A stretch of 64,000 nucleotides of DNA, from the NCBI RefSeq assembly GCF_003345655.1, contig NZ_QQOH01000005.1:186001-250000 (forward strand), read 5' to 3'. The notes beneath the pieces were generated by a model. The model did not search any database. It worked only from the letters and a program-made list of their open reading frames with translations, and was not told the DNA's origin. Below are positions 8,592 to 17,833 of the stretch, in pieces (the first letter of the stretch is position 1; each line of letters begins with the position of its first letter). Position numbers and translations under genes: made by a program. This DNA comes from Motiliproteus coralliicola. Its GTDB lineage: Bacteria; Pseudomonadota; Gammaproteobacteria; Pseudomonadales; Balneatricaceae.

Positions 8592-8610
8592 GTTTTCCTC
8601 CATTGAAAAC
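8592..8610 (-). promoter_or_regulatory. Shine-Dalgarno hairpin of chemoreceptor copy 1
   Basis: On the minus strand a perfect 6-bp stem, GTTTTC / GAAAAC, encloses the 7-base loop AATGGAG, which holds most of the GGAGG ribosome-binding site. The ATG follows one base after the stem. The same structure precedes copy 2 at 10704-10722. Confidence 0.5.
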
Positions 8611-9019
8611 AGGGCTCATCCTTGACGGCTTATCGATAAGCATTCGAGCGGTGGGTAACCCGTCTATGGGTTGTTATCAGATTTGCCTGATTGAACGTTG
8701 CTAATTTAGCTCTTCAGTAGCCGCAATGAGTATGACGCATATCAGCATATTGTTTGATGTTTAATCCCCGATTGATATTTGGACAAGCTTTATCCTGATT
8801 GGAAACCTGCTCAGCAACGGCGGACAGGCCCCTCTTCAGGGGGGTGATTCGAGGGTTTCCTAGTCAGCTCCCGCTGGTGCCGGATATCGTCGATCCCGAT
8901 CAGGGCTGAGGCAACAATCGACGCCTGCCATCTCAAAGTTAGAGGATTTGATCGGATAAGAGAGCTTGGTCAGAAACAAGCGATCAGACTGGCGGTATAA
9001 GAGCCTGGGGTAGAAGAAG
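8611..9019. other. noncoding stretch between the two chemoreceptors
   Basis: No credible gene was found. The end near copy 1 carries its promoter region, including the conserved box at 8709-8738. A small CCCCT / AGGGG hairpin lies at 8829-8842. The remainder shows nothing recognisable. Confidence 0.5.
8709..8738 (-). promoter_or_regulatory. conserved upstream box of chemoreceptor copy 1
   Basis: A 30-base block read on the minus strand as GCGTCATACTCA - 10 bases - TGAAGAGC. It lies about 119 bases upstream of the start codon and is matched by a block of equal length at nearly the same distance upstream of copy 2. It may be a promoter or an activator site; its factor is unknown. Confidence 0.35.
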
Positions 9020-9042
9020 CAACGGGGCCAGCGGCCCCGTTG
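9020..9042 (-). terminator. terminator of chemoreceptor copy 2
   Basis: A perfect 10-bp stem CAACGGGGCC / GGCCCCGTTG with loop AGC, starting 28 bases after the stop codon at 9071. On the minus strand it is followed by a pyrimidine-rich GCTTCTTCT rather than a clean U-run. Confidence 0.6.
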
Positions 9043-9070
9043 TGATCGATGGGACGGACTCGCCTTCGAC

Positions 9071-10702
9071 TCAGGCGCTGACCTTGAAGCTGCTGGTCAG
9101 GTGTCGCAGGTGCTCGGATAGCTCGGCCAGGGATTCGCTGGACTCGGCCACCTGATCGGCGGCGGTGGCGCACTCCGAACTGACGTCGTTGATGCGGCTG
9201 ACGTTGGTATTGATCTCTTCGGTAACGGCCGATTGCTGCTCGGCAGTGCTGGCGATCTGGGTGGTCATATCATCGATCTGGCTGACGCCGCCGACGATCT
9301 GATCCAGCGCCTGATCGGCCAGTTGAGCCTTGTTGACCACACCGATGGCGACCTGATGACTCTTCGCCATTGCGTCGGCGGCATTCTCGGCGCCGTTCTG
9401 CAAGCTGGTAATCACCTGCTGGATCTCGCCGGTCGACTGAGCCGTGCGTTGTGCCAGGGTCCGGACCTCATCGGCAACCACCGCAAACCCGCGCCCCTGT
9501 TCACCGGCACGAGCCGCCTCGATGGCAGCATTCAGCGCCAACAGGTTGGTCTGTTCGGCGATATTGTTGATCACCTCCAGAATCGAGGCGATATTGGCGC
9601 TCTCCTCCTTCAGCTGGGAGGTCAGGCTGCCGGATTGTTCCAGTTGCATCGACAGTTCGTTCACCGCGTCTACGGCTTCACGAACCTGCTGCTTGCCTTG
9701 AGAGGCTGCGTGGGAGGCCTCATGGGTGGCTTGAGCGGTGCTTTCGGTATTGTTGGCCACATCGTGGACGGTGGCCGACATCTCGTTGACGGCGGCGGCG
9801 ACCATCTCGGATTCTTGATGCTGTTCCTGCATGCCTGCCTGGGTTTGGGCTGTGGCGGCGGATAGCTCGGTAGCCGATGCAGAGACCTGCTGGGCGGAGC
9901 TGTTCACATCGGTGATGATGTCGTCGAAGCTTTCGAGCATCTCGTTGAAGGCGGCAGACATTTGACCGACCTCGTCACGGCTGCGGTAGTCGCTGCGCAG
10001 GGTCAGATCATGCTGACTGGCCGCCTGGCCCATCAGCTCCTTCAGATCAACGATCGGCTGGGCGATGGTTCTAGCCAGTAACATGCCCAGTGAGACCGCA
10101 ATGGTCATGGTGATCAGCAGGTTGATGATGGCGCCCTGAATCTCCTCATAGAATTCGGCTTTGATGTCGTCGATATACACGCCGGTGGCCACGACCCAAT
10201 CCCATTTCGGGAAGTGGCGGGCGTAGGACAGCTTAGGAATCGGCTCATTACTGCCGGCCCGTGGAAACATGTACTCAACGAAGGCGTCACCCTGGTTGCT
10301 GGCCTGGCGACTCATCTCATCAAACATGCGGACACCGTTGGCATCCTGGCTTGAGGTCAGGTTTTTACCGACCAGATCCGGTTTGATCGGATGCGACAGC
10401 ATCTTGCCCTGGCTGTCGAGAATGAAGAAGTAATCGTTATTGCCGTAGCGGAGGGTTTCGATCTGCTGTCGGGCGATATCCATGGCCTGCTCGGGCGAGA
10501 GATCGCCGCGGTTGGCTTGTTTCTCGATCAGTGAAAAGGCGGTATCGGTCAGATCGGTTAGTTCAACCTGTTTACCATGATTCAGCGCCTTCCATTGGGT
10601 ATTGAGGTTAAGCGCTTCGATGAACAGCAGTGCCAGTATCATCAAAGAAACCAGCAGTAGGATTTTTTGGCGGGTCTTCAGTTGCTTAAGCAGATTGCTC
10701 AT
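9071..10702 (-). CDS. methyl-accepting chemotaxis protein, Cache type (copy 2)
   Basis: A 543-residue chemoreceptor with the same order as its neighbour: membrane helix (13-30), Cache domain (about 35-190, with [11 protein letters not shown] and [11 protein letters not shown]), second helix, HAMP and signalling domain with the same tip [20 protein letters not shown]. It ends SFKVSA. The Cache regions differ at many positions, so ligand preference may differ, while the cytoplasmic halves are almost the same and both should join the same receptor arrays. It has its own leader hairpin, upstream box and terminator, so the two genes appear to be separately transcribed. Confidence 0.93.
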   Translation of the reverse strand: MSNLLKQLKTRQKILLLVSLMILALLFIEALNLNTQWKALNHGKQVELTDLTDTAFSLIEKQANRGDLSPEQAMDIARQQIETLRYGNNDYFFILDSQGKMLSHPIKPDLVGKNLTSSQDANGVRMFDEMSRQASNQGDAFVEYMFPRAGSNEPIPKLSYARHFPKWDWVVATGVYIDDIKAEFYEEIQGAIINLLITMTIAVSLGMLLARTIAQPIVDLKELMGQAASQHDLTLRSDYRSRDEVGQMSAAFNEMLESFDDIITDVNSSAQQVSASATELSAATAQTQAGMQEQHQESEMVAAAVNEMSATVHDVANNTESTAQATHEASHAASQGKQQVREAVDAVNELSMQLEQSGSLTSQLKEESANIASILEVINNIAEQTNLLALNAAIEAARAGEQGRGFAVVADEVRTLAQRTAQSTGEIQQVITSLQNGAENAADAMAKSHQVAIGVVNKAQLADQALDQIVGGVSQIDDMTTQIASTAEQQSAVTEEINTNVSRINDVSSECATAADQVAESSESLAELSEHLRHLTSSFKVSA

Positions 10703-10703
10703 G

Positions 10704-10722
10704 GTTTTCCTCCGTTGAAAAC
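10704..10722 (-). promoter_or_regulatory. Shine-Dalgarno hairpin of chemoreceptor copy 2
   Basis: The perfect 6-bp stem GTTTTC / GAAAAC encloses AACGGAG, with the GGAGG ribosome-binding site in the loop and 3' arm. It differs from the copy 1 leader by one loop base, and the arms are identical. Confidence 0.5.
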
Positions 10723-10822
10723 GGTGTTCAGCCTGAACGACCCTCCTTCGGAAAAGGTGGGTAGGAAATGTTCATCCAACAGGTTGAATTAGACTTTTGG
10801 GTAATAGGGTGCTGCTGATTCT

Positions 10823-10852
10823 GCTCTTCAAAAACGGTGGTGAATATGACGC
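10823..10852 (-). promoter_or_regulatory. conserved upstream box of chemoreceptor copy 2
   Basis: On the minus strand GCGTCATATTCA - 10 bases - TGAAGAGC, about 121 bases upstream of the start. It is the counterpart of the box at 8709-8738; the ends are conserved and the middle is not. Confidence 0.35.
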
Positions 10853-10880
10853 GTGTCAATAAAATATTGACGACTTATCA

Positions 10881-11627
10881 TCAATTGACATTTAAGCGGG
10901 ATGTTCTTGTGCCGTTATTTAACTGCGTCAACGACTTACAGGCACGGCTGACCCAAGGGTTGTCGTTGCCTTGGCGGGCTTGGATACGGTCATTACGCTG
11001 ACATTCCCAGCTGGTGACCGGGTGTTGGCGGGACCAGCTCTGCATCAAGCGGGACTGTGATTTGGACAGACGCAGGTTGTATTGGTCGCGCATATAGAGG
11101 TAAGTGCGGGCGATGGCGCCGCGACTGTGCCGCGGTGGCTCCGCCACCCGTTGTTTGAAGTCGATCTTGATCTGGCAGGCTCCGTAGTTAGTGCTGTCGG
11201 CATCCAACAGGCCGAAGCGGAAGTTGGAGCGATCGCCGTTGACCTCGCCGATGGCCGGCACCAGATTGTGCAGATCGGCTTCCATCTTGCGGAATTGCGG
11301 ATCCTTCTTGCAGTTCTTACGTCCACCCTGCTGCCAGCACTGGCGCTGATGACCGAAGTGATAGGCCGGCATCAGGTGCTCCCATTCGATCCGGTTGGCG
11401 CGCCGGGGCTGCTTGCGGACCTGGTAGCCGCAGCTGGACAGATCGGGCTTGAGCTTCTTGCCCTGTGTTTCGATCGCGCAGCCGCAGTAGAAACTGACCG
11501 GTTGGTCGGCGTAGATCTTGGCGGCTAGTCGCTTGGCTTTGGCGAAGCTGGACGGGTGTTCGGCGGCGTTCAGCGAGGGGATTAGCAGCAGGGCGGCGAT
11601 CAGTGAGAACAGGGCGAGGGGGGGCAC
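10881..11627 (-). CDS. secreted endonuclease I family nuclease
   Basis: A 248-residue nuclease of the EndA / NucM / Vvn family, which degrades DNA in the periplasm or outside the cell. A signal peptide covers about residues 1-21 ([20 protein letters not shown]). The beta-beta-alpha-metal active site is visible as [12 protein letters not shown] and [19 protein letters not shown]. The GTG at 11627 is chosen because GGAG lies 9 bases upstream and the signal peptide then starts at once. The longer frame from the ATG at 11684 would begin inside a rho-independent terminator and is unlikely. Confidence 0.85.
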   Translation of the reverse strand: MPPLALFSLIAALLLIPSLNAAEHPSSFAKAKRLAAKIYADQPVSFYCGCAIETQGKKLKPDLSSCGYQVRKQPRRANRIEWEHLMPAYHFGHQRQCWQQGGRKNCKKDPQFRKMEADLHNLVPAIGEVNGDRSNFRFGLLDADSTNYGACQIKIDFKQRVAEPPRHSRGAIARTYLYMRDQYNLRLSKSQSRLMQSWSRQHPVTSWECQRNDRIQARQGNDNPWVSRACKSLTQLNNGTRTSRLNVN

Positions 11628-11670
11628 GGCATAGGGCTCCAGGGGCGGTTGTGACTGAACGCCGCGCAAC

Positions 11671-11698
11671 AAAAAGCCCCGCATCGGCGAGGCTGTTT
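11671..11698 (-). terminator. rho-independent terminator of the left flavoenzyme operon
   Basis: On the minus strand AGCCTCGC - CGAT - GCGGGGCT (one G-T mismatch) is followed by TTTTTG. It lies about 130 bases downstream of the RidA stop at 11830 and ends the minus-strand operon that begins near 18305. Confidence 0.75.
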
Positions 11699-11829
11699 AG
11701 AGGGGCATTTCGGTCATCTCGACCGGCTCCCCCTGGCGGCGATGTTTGCTGACTATCCCTGTCGCGGCGCCATGGTAAGGCGCGGCTGCAACCGGGGCAA
11801 GCGGAACAGTCGCCGTGGAGCTGGGGCGA

Positions 11830-12177
11830 TTACTGCGCGGCGACCACCGACAGTTCCACCAGGATTTCCGGGCGTGCCATCCGGGCTTCGACGCAGGCGC
11901 GAGCCGGCTTCGGAATGTCTGCTACCCAGGCGTCCCAAACCACGTTCATGGCGGCGAAATCTTTGATGTCGCGGATATAGATGGTGGTGGAGAGAATCTT
12001 GTCGCGGCTGCTGCCGGCTTCTTCCAGCAGTGCTTCGACCTTGGCCAGACACTGGCGGGTCTGCTCGGCGATATCCCAGTTGGCGTCACCGGCGGTCTGG
12101 CCGCACAGGTAGACAGTGCCGTTGTGCTTGACGATTTTGCTCATGCGCTCGGTAGAGCCGATACGTTCGATAGACAT
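11830..12177 (-). CDS. RidA family reactive imine/enamine deaminase (left module)
   Basis: A 115-residue RidA/YjgF protein, normally a trimer that hydrolyses 2-imino acids or enamines. The family arginine lies in [10 protein letters not shown] and the C-terminal glutamate in [10 protein letters not shown]. The start MSIERIG at 12177 gives the same length as the right-module RidA; AGGAGA is upstream. The frame is open to 12303 but overlaps the neighbouring oxidase. As the last gene of the left module it should act on the imine made by the flavoenzyme. Confidence 0.9.
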   Translation of the reverse strand: MSIERIGSTERMSKIVKHNGTVYLCGQTAGDANWDIAEQTRQCLAKVEALLEEAGSSRDKILSTTIYIRDIKDFAAMNVVWDAWVADIPKPARACVEARMARPEILVELSVVAAQ

Positions 12178-12283
12178 GCTCTGTTGTTCTCCTGACTGTT
12201 GGTCCCGGCGCTTGGCCGGTGGGGTTCGATAGGCAAATGAGGTGGTTAGAATCGGTGCATTCATGATGACATTCGGGTCCTGA

Positions 12284-13399
12284 TTAAAGCACTTTGCGCT
12301 CAAACCGGTCGACCCGGAATGGGCTCAGATCGAAACAGCTGTCACCGCCCGTGATCAATTCGGCCATGATCTCCCCGACGACCGGCCCCAGCTGAAAGCC
12401 ATGGGCCGAAAAACCAAACGCGTGCCAGGCGTTATCGGCGTTAATCGCCGCGCCGAGCACCGGTAGGTTGTCGGGGAGATAGGCTTCCAGTCCGGCCCAC
12501 ATACGGTTGACGGAAGCGGTCTTCATGATCGGGAAAAACTCGGTCGCGTTACGGGCGCCAGCGGCCAGTTTGGCGTAATCGAGTCGGGTGCGGTTGTTGT
12601 CGCGGTCGGCGAAGCCTTTGGCGCCGCCGCCGATCAGTACCGTACCATTTTCAAACTGTTTAAACGAGAGCGGCCGACTGACGGCCCCCACCACCGGGGT
12701 GGCAAAGTGGGGCATCCGGGTGGTGATCATCAGCATCGGCGCGCTGTAGGACATCGGCACATTGTCACCGATCATCACCGAAATTTTATCGGCCCAGGCG
12801 CCGGCGCAGTTGAGCAGGCGACCGGCTTCGAAACGGCCCTGGCTGGTCTCCACCAGCCAGGAGGTGCCGACCTGGCGCAGGCTCTGTACCTGACAGCCTT
12901 CGACGAAGCGAGCGCCCAGACGAACTGCGGCATGGCGAAAAGCGTTGGTGCTCTGGTACGGGATGGCATAACCGTCCTGCTCGGAGACCACGCCGCCGAC
13001 GCAGTGCTCGGCGACCTGTGGCAGCCGCTCACGCAGCTCTTGTTGGTCGATGATCTGCTCGTGAAAATGTCCCAGTGCGTGCATCTGCTGCTGCCGGTCA
13101 CGCAGGGTCTTCATATCGGCCTCATCGGCAGCGATATTGATCAGCGAGCGGCTGCGGAATCCGGTGTCGGCGTCCAGCTCATCGTCGAGTTGGTGCCAAC
13201 GCAGCATCGATTCCTTACTCAGCGGTACTTCGGCGACATGGCGGCCCAGCAGGCGGACACCACCGGCGTTGACGCCGGAAGCGTGGCGCGAGACCCAATC
13301 CTTCTCCAGCACCGTGACACTGACGCCCTTTTTGGCCAGATGATAGGCGGTGGAGCAGCCCTGGATGCCGCCACCGATAATCAGTACCTCGGGTTTCAT
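12284..13399 (-). CDS. DAO-family FAD oxidase, HcnC/OoxB-like subunit (left module)
   Basis: A 371-residue FAD-dependent oxidoreductase of the glycine oxidase / D-amino acid oxidase family. The dinucleotide fold starts at residue 5 ([17 protein letters not shown]) and the C-terminal [17 protein letters not shown] closes the FAD site. In HcnABC and opine or hydroxyproline oxidases this is the catalytic subunit that oxidises the C-N bond. Its start overlaps the stop of the preceding gene by 4 bases. The substrate is not known. Confidence 0.88.
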   Translation of the reverse strand: MKPEVLIIGGGIQGCSTAYHLAKKGVSVTVLEKDWVSRHASGVNAGGVRLLGRHVAEVPLSKESMLRWHQLDDELDADTGFRSRSLINIAADEADMKTLRDRQQQMHALGHFHEQIIDQQELRERLPQVAEHCVGGVVSEQDGYAIPYQSTNAFRHAAVRLGARFVEGCQVQSLRQVGTSWLVETSQGRFEAGRLLNCAGAWADKISVMIGDNVPMSYSAPMLMITTRMPHFATPVVGAVSRPLSFKQFENGTVLIGGGAKGFADRDNNRTRLDYAKLAAGARNATEFFPIMKTASVNRMWAGLEAYLPDNLPVLGAAINADNAWHAFGFSAHGFQLGPVVGEIMAELITGGDSCFDLSPFRVDRFERKVL

Positions 13400-14838
13400 T
13401 GGCTCGGCTCCTGAATGCTGACCGGATCAGCGCTGGCATTAGTATTTGTAGTCGCGGGTTCTACGCGGCTGAAACGACCCAGTTCGGTCAGGTTGAGTAG
13501 CCGCATCGGCGAGCGCAACCGGTAGTAGCCGACCTCGTCGACCCGTTCGCCACGCCAGCTGGCCAGCAGCTCGCTGACGGTATGACCGCATTGGCGACCC
13601 TGGCAGGGACCCATGCCGCAGCGGCTCATCATCTTCAGCTCGTTGGGACCGCGGGCGCCGCGCTCAAATTCGGTTCGCAACTGGCCCAGGTTGCGCTCTT
13701 CGCAGCGACAAACCACGGTTTCTGCTTTTTCCGGAATCCGGTGCTGCTCTATGGGTTGGTAGAGCCGGTCGATAAAGCGGCGGAAGCGGTTCAGGCTGGC
13801 CAATTGCTCTTGGTCGCCGCGGGCCCGCTGATCGCGCTCGTCGAGGCTGATCCGGCCCAGTCGCGCCAGTTGATTGAGGGCCACCAGTCGGCCCATGCGT
13901 TCGGCACCGTCGGCGCCGACGATACCGCTGCTGTCACCGGCCACTGAGATCGAGGCGATCGAGCTCTGGCCCCAGCTGTCGAGGCTGGGTTTCCAGCACA
14001 GCTGTTGCTCGCACCAGTGGTGCTTGAGGTTCAGCGAGCGGGTCATATTCAGGTTCGGGATCACACCCTGATGCAGGAACAGGTGTTCGCAGTTGATCTG
14101 CTCGGAGCCCTTGTCGTTGAGCCAGCGCAGACCGCTGACGCGCTCGTCGCCGATCACTTCCAGATTCTGGGCGAAGCGGTGAACCGGAACTCCAGCTTGG
14201 CGGATCTCGTTCAGCAGCCCCAACCCTTTGACCAGCATCGCGGGTTGGGACAGCAGGCCCAAACCCTGGCCCATGGCGGCGAGGTAATTACTCTTCGGGG
14301 TGGTGTCGACCAGGGCTTTGACCTTGACGCCCAGGCGCAGGTACTGGGCCACGATCAGGTACAGCAGCGGGCCGCTGCCGGCGAACACGGCGTTGTCCTG
14401 TACCAGTGCATCGGACTTGAGCATCACCTGGGCGCTGCCGGCGGACATCACCCCGGGCAGGTGCCAGCCGGGGATCGGGAACGGGCGCTCCATGGCGCCG
14501 CAGCCGACCATCAGTTCGCGGGCGGTCAGGCTGTGGGTCTGCTCCTGTTGGGAGAACAGCACCTCGCCGTTATCGCCGACGTGCCAGACGGTGGCGCCGT
14601 AGCGTTTCTCGGCGGAGCAGCGCTCGAAAGCCTCCACCAGCTCGGCGCCGCGAAGGTAATCGGGGCCCAACTGCTCCGGCTGGGTTAACGGGCTGACGCT
14701 GACATTCCGGTAGATCTGGCCGCCGGCACGGGGCTTGTCATCCAGCACCACGACTCGGGCGCCGGCTTGGCTGGCCGTGATGGCTGCCGACATGCCGGCC
14801 GGGCCGGCACCGATGATGGCAATATCGTAGCTGTTCAT
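13396..14838 (-). CDS. FAD/NAD(P) oxidoreductase with BFD-like [2Fe-2S] domain, HcnB/OoxA-like (left module)
   Basis: A 480-residue protein with an N-terminal FAD fold ([16 protein letters not shown]), a central NAD(P)-type Rossmann region and a C-terminal BFD-like iron-sulfur domain. The cysteines are visible in VCRCEE and [12 protein letters not shown]. It corresponds to the HcnB / opine oxidase subunit A, which passes electrons from the DAO-type subunit. The start MNSYDIA at 14838 follows the [2Fe-2S] gene after 4 bases; the frame to 14865 lacks family similarity. Confidence 0.88.
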   Translation of the reverse strand: MNSYDIAIIGAGPAGMSAAITASQAGARVVVLDDKPRAGGQIYRNVSVSPLTQPEQLGPDYLRGAELVEAFERCSAEKRYGATVWHVGDNGEVLFSQQEQTHSLTARELMVGCGAMERPFPIPGWHLPGVMSAGSAQVMLKSDALVQDNAVFAGSGPLLYLIVAQYLRLGVKVKALVDTTPKSNYLAAMGQGLGLLSQPAMLVKGLGLLNEIRQAGVPVHRFAQNLEVIGDERVSGLRWLNDKGSEQINCEHLFLHQGVIPNLNMTRSLNLKHHWCEQQLCWKPSLDSWGQSSIASISVAGDSSGIVGADGAERMGRLVALNQLARLGRISLDERDQRARGDQEQLASLNRFRRFIDRLYQPIEQHRIPEKAETVVCRCEERNLGQLRTEFERGARGPNELKMMSRCGMGPCQGRQCGHTVSELLASWRGERVDEVGYYRLRSPMRLLNLTELGRFSRVEPATTNTNASADPVSIQEPSQ

Positions 14839-14842
14839 GGCT

Positions 14843-15241
14843 TCAAATTTCCGTGGCCAGGTCATCGACCTGCGGTTGTGTCTGTCCCAGCGGCTGGGCT
14901 GCGGAATGCTGGGCTATCGGTTGCTGAAGCCCGTTGCTCGGGGCTTCAGCTTGGGTTTGTTCGGTAATCTGTTGACGGTTGATCTGCATACCCGGTTGGA
15001 CGCGGACCAGACAGGCCTGGCGGTTGGGCATTCCGTCGATCTCGACCAGACACTCGAAGCACACGCCCATGGCACAGTAGGCGGAGCGGGGCTGTTCGGT
15101 CACCGGGGCAATCCGGGTGGTGGTCTGGTCGCTCAATGCCATGGCTGCCCAGACCGAGATACCGGCAGGTACCCGTTGGAGCTGGCCGTTAATGCACAGT
15201 TCGATCGGTTCGTTGGTGTCGGAGGCGAGGGAGCGAAACAT
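14843..15241 (-). CDS. (2Fe-2S)-binding subunit, HcnA-like (left module)
   Basis: A 132-residue ferredoxin-like protein. The cluster ligands fit AYCAMGVCFEC and a later QAC (C-x4-C-x2-C ... C), as in HcnA and small subunits of opine or hydroxyproline oxidases. It begins with a beta-grasp fold (ELCINGQLQRVPAGISV) and ends with a long Gln-rich tail absent from the right-module copy. The ATG at 15241 is preferred; a GTG two codons upstream is possible. Confidence 0.85.
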   Translation of the reverse strand: MFRSLASDTNEPIELCINGQLQRVPAGISVWAAMALSDQTTTRIAPVTEQPRSAYCAMGVCFECLVEIDGMPNRQACLVRVQPGMQINRQQITEQTQAEAPSNGLQQPIAQHSAAQPLGQTQPQVDDLATEI

Positions 15242-15280
15242 GATCACAATCCAAACAAAGCGGTTGAGTGGCTGAGATTG

Positions 15281-15319
15281 CTGCCGAGCACTCGGAAAAG
15301 ACGATCGAGTGCTGGGCAG
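15281..15319. promoter_or_regulatory. strong intercistronic hairpin
   Basis: Arms CTGCCGAGCACTCG (15281-15294) and CGAGTGCTGGGCAG (15306-15319) pair over 14 positions with one mismatch, with an 11-base loop and no U-run. It lies between the TRAP binding-protein gene and the oxidase genes. An mRNA stabiliser or partial attenuator that keeps binding-protein expression high is the usual interpretation. Confidence 0.5.
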
Positions 15320-15360
15320 CGGGTCAGTCAGGGAGCCTCAGAAGCCCCCTGGTTTGACGG

Positions 15361-15379
15361 CCTAAGCGGGAGGCTTAGG
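15361..15379. promoter_or_regulatory. second intercistronic hairpin
   Basis: CCTAAGC - GGGAG - GCTTAGG, a perfect 7-bp stem 30 bases downstream of the binding-protein stop at 15409. It probably works with the hairpin at 15281-15319. Confidence 0.4.
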
Positions 15380-15408
15380 TGACGCTGTTGGCAACGTCAG
15401 TCGAAGAC

Positions 15409-16425
15409 TTAGTTGGCGATCCGGTCCAGGATGCCCTGGCCCCAATCGGCGCCGATATCTTCGAGGATCTGCGGCCAAACTTCGGCACGAACCTTCTTGG
15501 CGGCAGCCGCCAGCTCTTCGTCGCTCAGCTTAACGATGGTGGCACCGTAGTCGGCCAGCTTCTGCTCGTAGTCGCTCTGGTCGGCTTCGGCACGATCCCA
15601 GCGCTTGGCTTCGAACGCCTTGGCGGCTTTCTGCAGCGCATCACGGTCTTCGCTGTCCATGTCGGCCAGGGTTCCGGAGTTGATCAGCATGTACCAGGCT
15701 TCGAAGTGAGTGTTGACCGGCACGTAGGTCTTGGTGACATCACGGAAGGAGGCGTAGTAACCCTCGGCACCGGAACCGATTACCCCGTCAACCACACCGG
15801 TCTGTACCGCGGTGAAGGCTTCGGAGAACGGAATCGGTGAGCTGATGTAACCCAGTGAGTCGGAGGTCAGCTGGAAGCTCTTGATGCCCGGCACACGGAC
15901 CTTGATGCCTTTCTCGACGTTGGCATCGCCCGGAGAAACGGCGTCACGGTTCAGAGCTACACCACCGAAGTAAACCGGGTAGGCTGCCAGCATGGTGATG
16001 TCCTGCTTGGCGTACAGCTCTTTCATCGCTTCATAGATCGCACCGCCCGGACCGTAAGCCACTTTGGCTTCTTTCCAGTTAGCGGCAACGTACGGGAAGT
16101 AGGTGATCTGCATCTGGCGAGAGGCAGCAGTCGCAGCCGGCTGAACCGCCATGTCGACGGCGCCAACGGAGATCCGCTCTTGAACGGTGGTGTAGTCGCC
16201 CAGTGCGCTGGCGGCGAAGATCTTGACCTTCACATCGCCTTCGGTGGCTTTCTCAACGTCGGAGGCGAACACTTTCAGTTCCTGATCAACGATCGCGCCT
16301 TGCGGGCGGATGTGGCTGATCTTCAGGGTAGCGGCTTCAACCGCACCGCCGATCAGCAGTCCAGTCATCATGGCAGCGCTTAGCGGCTTTTTCAGGAAAG
16401 AGCTGGAAAGAAACGACTTTTTCAT
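15409..16425 (-). CDS. TRAP transporter substrate-binding protein (left module)
   Basis: A 338-residue periplasmic DctP-type binding protein. A signal peptide covers about residues 1-31 (ending GGAVEA). The carboxylate-binding arginine of the family is in GIKVRVPGI, so the ligand probably carries a carboxylate. It is very similar along its whole length to the right-module protein at 22417-23415, including the block AAYPVYFGG and the region around PVNTHFE. It is the third gene of the operon after both permeases. The ligand is unknown. Confidence 0.92.
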   Translation of the reverse strand: MKKSFLSSSFLKKPLSAAMMTGLLIGGAVEAATLKISHIRPQGAIVDQELKVFASDVEKATEGDVKVKIFAASALGDYTTVQERISVGAVDMAVQPAATAASRQMQITYFPYVAANWKEAKVAYGPGGAIYEAMKELYAKQDITMLAAYPVYFGGVALNRDAVSPGDANVEKGIKVRVPGIKSFQLTSDSLGYISSPIPFSEAFTAVQTGVVDGVIGSGAEGYYASFRDVTKTYVPVNTHFEAWYMLINSGTLADMDSEDRDALQKAAKAFEAKRWDRAEADQSDYEQKLADYGATIVKLSDEELAAAAKKVRAEVWPQILEDIGADWGQGILDRIAN

Positions 16426-16534
16426 AGGTTTATCCTCATTATTGGTTGTCGTTGTTGTCTTTCTGTTGGGGCTTGCGGCAAGCCGCTCGCCCCGGTACTG
16501 CGATAGAAATTCGGTTGGTTCAGTGCTCCGTAAC

Positions 16535-17833
16535 TCAGTAGCCGAAGAAGCGCGGCAGGCCGAGTGACAGGTCGTCCCAGAAGGAGGTCAGGAACACCAC
16601 CGGCAGGTAACCGGTCAGAATCAGGATCATCGCCGGCTTGATCACCTTGGTGACCTTGACCTTGCCGATACGGGCGCCGAGGTACAGGATCGAGGCGTAC
16701 GGCGGAGTCACCCCGCCCATGGCGGTGTTGACGCCCATGATGGCGGCGAACTGGACCGGGCTTACGCCGATCGCTTCCATCAGCGGCAGCAGCAGCGGCG
16801 CGATCAGGATGATGGCGGTGACGTCGTTGACCACCATGCCGACCAGGAACAGCAGCACGTTGATCAGGATCAGCAGCAGAGTCTTGTTTTCAGTGATCGA
16901 GAAGATCGCCTCGACCAGCTGCTGCGGGATGCTCTCGAGTACGAACATCTGCGACAGAATCATCGAGAACAGGATCATCAGCATGATCGCGCCGACCGAG
17001 GTGGAGGCCTCCTTACCGGCACCGAAAAAGGTTTTCCAGTCCAGACCCTTGTAGATCAGGAAGCCCACAGGGATGGCGTAGATCACGGCCACGGCTGCGG
17101 CTTCGGTCGGGGTCATGATGCCGCCGTAGATACCGCCGAGGATGATCACCGGCATCAGCAGCGCCGGGGTCGCCTTGAAGCCGCGACGACCCACTTCTTC
17201 GATAAAGTCGGCACCCTTGGGACGCTCTTCCAGCACCAGGTTGAACTTGCGTGCCATCCAGACATTGACCACTGAGAAGTTGGCCATGATCAGCAGGCCC
17301 GGACCCAGGGTGGCCAGGAAGCAGGCCAGGATCGAGGTATCGGTGACCCAGCCGTAGACGATCATGGTCACACTCGGCGGAATCAGCAGACCCAGCAGCG
17401 AGGCGTTGGCGATCAGCGCGGTGGCGTATTCACGGGGATAACCCTGCTTCTCCATCTCAGGAATCAGCAGCGGACCGATCGCCGCAACCCCGGTGAGACC
17501 TGAGCCGGAGATTGCGCCGATCAGCGCGCAACTGACAGTGGCGACAACACCCAGACCGCCGCGCAGGTGGCCGACGAAGATGTTGACGAAACGGAGCAGA
17601 CTGGCGGCTATCCCGCTGACACTCATGATGGTGCCGGCCAGGACGAACAACGGAATCGCCAGCAATACCGGGTTACCCAGCTGTTGGAAGCCCCACAGCA
17701 TGTTGCCCTTCATGATCACATCGCCGAGGAAGTACATCACCATCAGGCCGCCGCCGAAGCAGTAGGGCAACGGCACGCCCAGGGTCAGCAGGATGACCAG
17801 CACGGCCACCGCGATCAGTGCAATCTCAACCAT
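16535..17833 (-). CDS. TRAP transporter large permease, DctM type (left module)
   Basis: A 432-residue membrane protein with about a dozen hydrophobic segments, the sodium-coupled transport subunit of a TRAP system. Family phrases include ISGSGLTGVAAIGPLLIPEM, LLGLLIPPSVTMIVYG and TPTEAAAVAVIYA. The start MVEIAL at 17833 overlaps the small permease stop by 8 bases. It is nearly the same as the right-module permease. Confidence 0.93.
   Translation of the reverse strand: MVEIALIAVAVLVILLTLGVPLPYCFGGGLMVMYFLGDVIMKGNMLWGFQQLGNPVLLAIPLFVLAGTIMSVSGIAASLLRFVNIFVGHLRGGLGVVATVSCALIGAISGSGLTGVAAIGPLLIPEMEKQGYPREYATALIANASLLGLLIPPSVTMIVYGWVTDTSILACFLATLGPGLLIMANFSVVNVWMARKFNLVLEERPKGADFIEEVGRRGFKATPALLMPVIILGGIYGGIMTPTEAAAVAVIYAIPVGFLIYKGLDWKTFFGAGKEASTSVGAIMLMILFSMILSQMFVLESIPQQLVEAIFSITENKTLLLILINVLLFLVGMVVNDVTAIILIAPLLLPLMEAIGVSPVQFAAIMGVNTAMGGVTPPYASILYLGARIGKVKVTKVIKPAMILILTGYLPVVFLTSFWDDLSLGLPRFFGY

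Noticed and set aside
8590-10860. Sigma-28 (FliA) promoters for the chemoreceptors
   Set aside because: No sequence close to TAAA-N15-GCCGATAA was found upstream of either gene, although conserved boxes exist.
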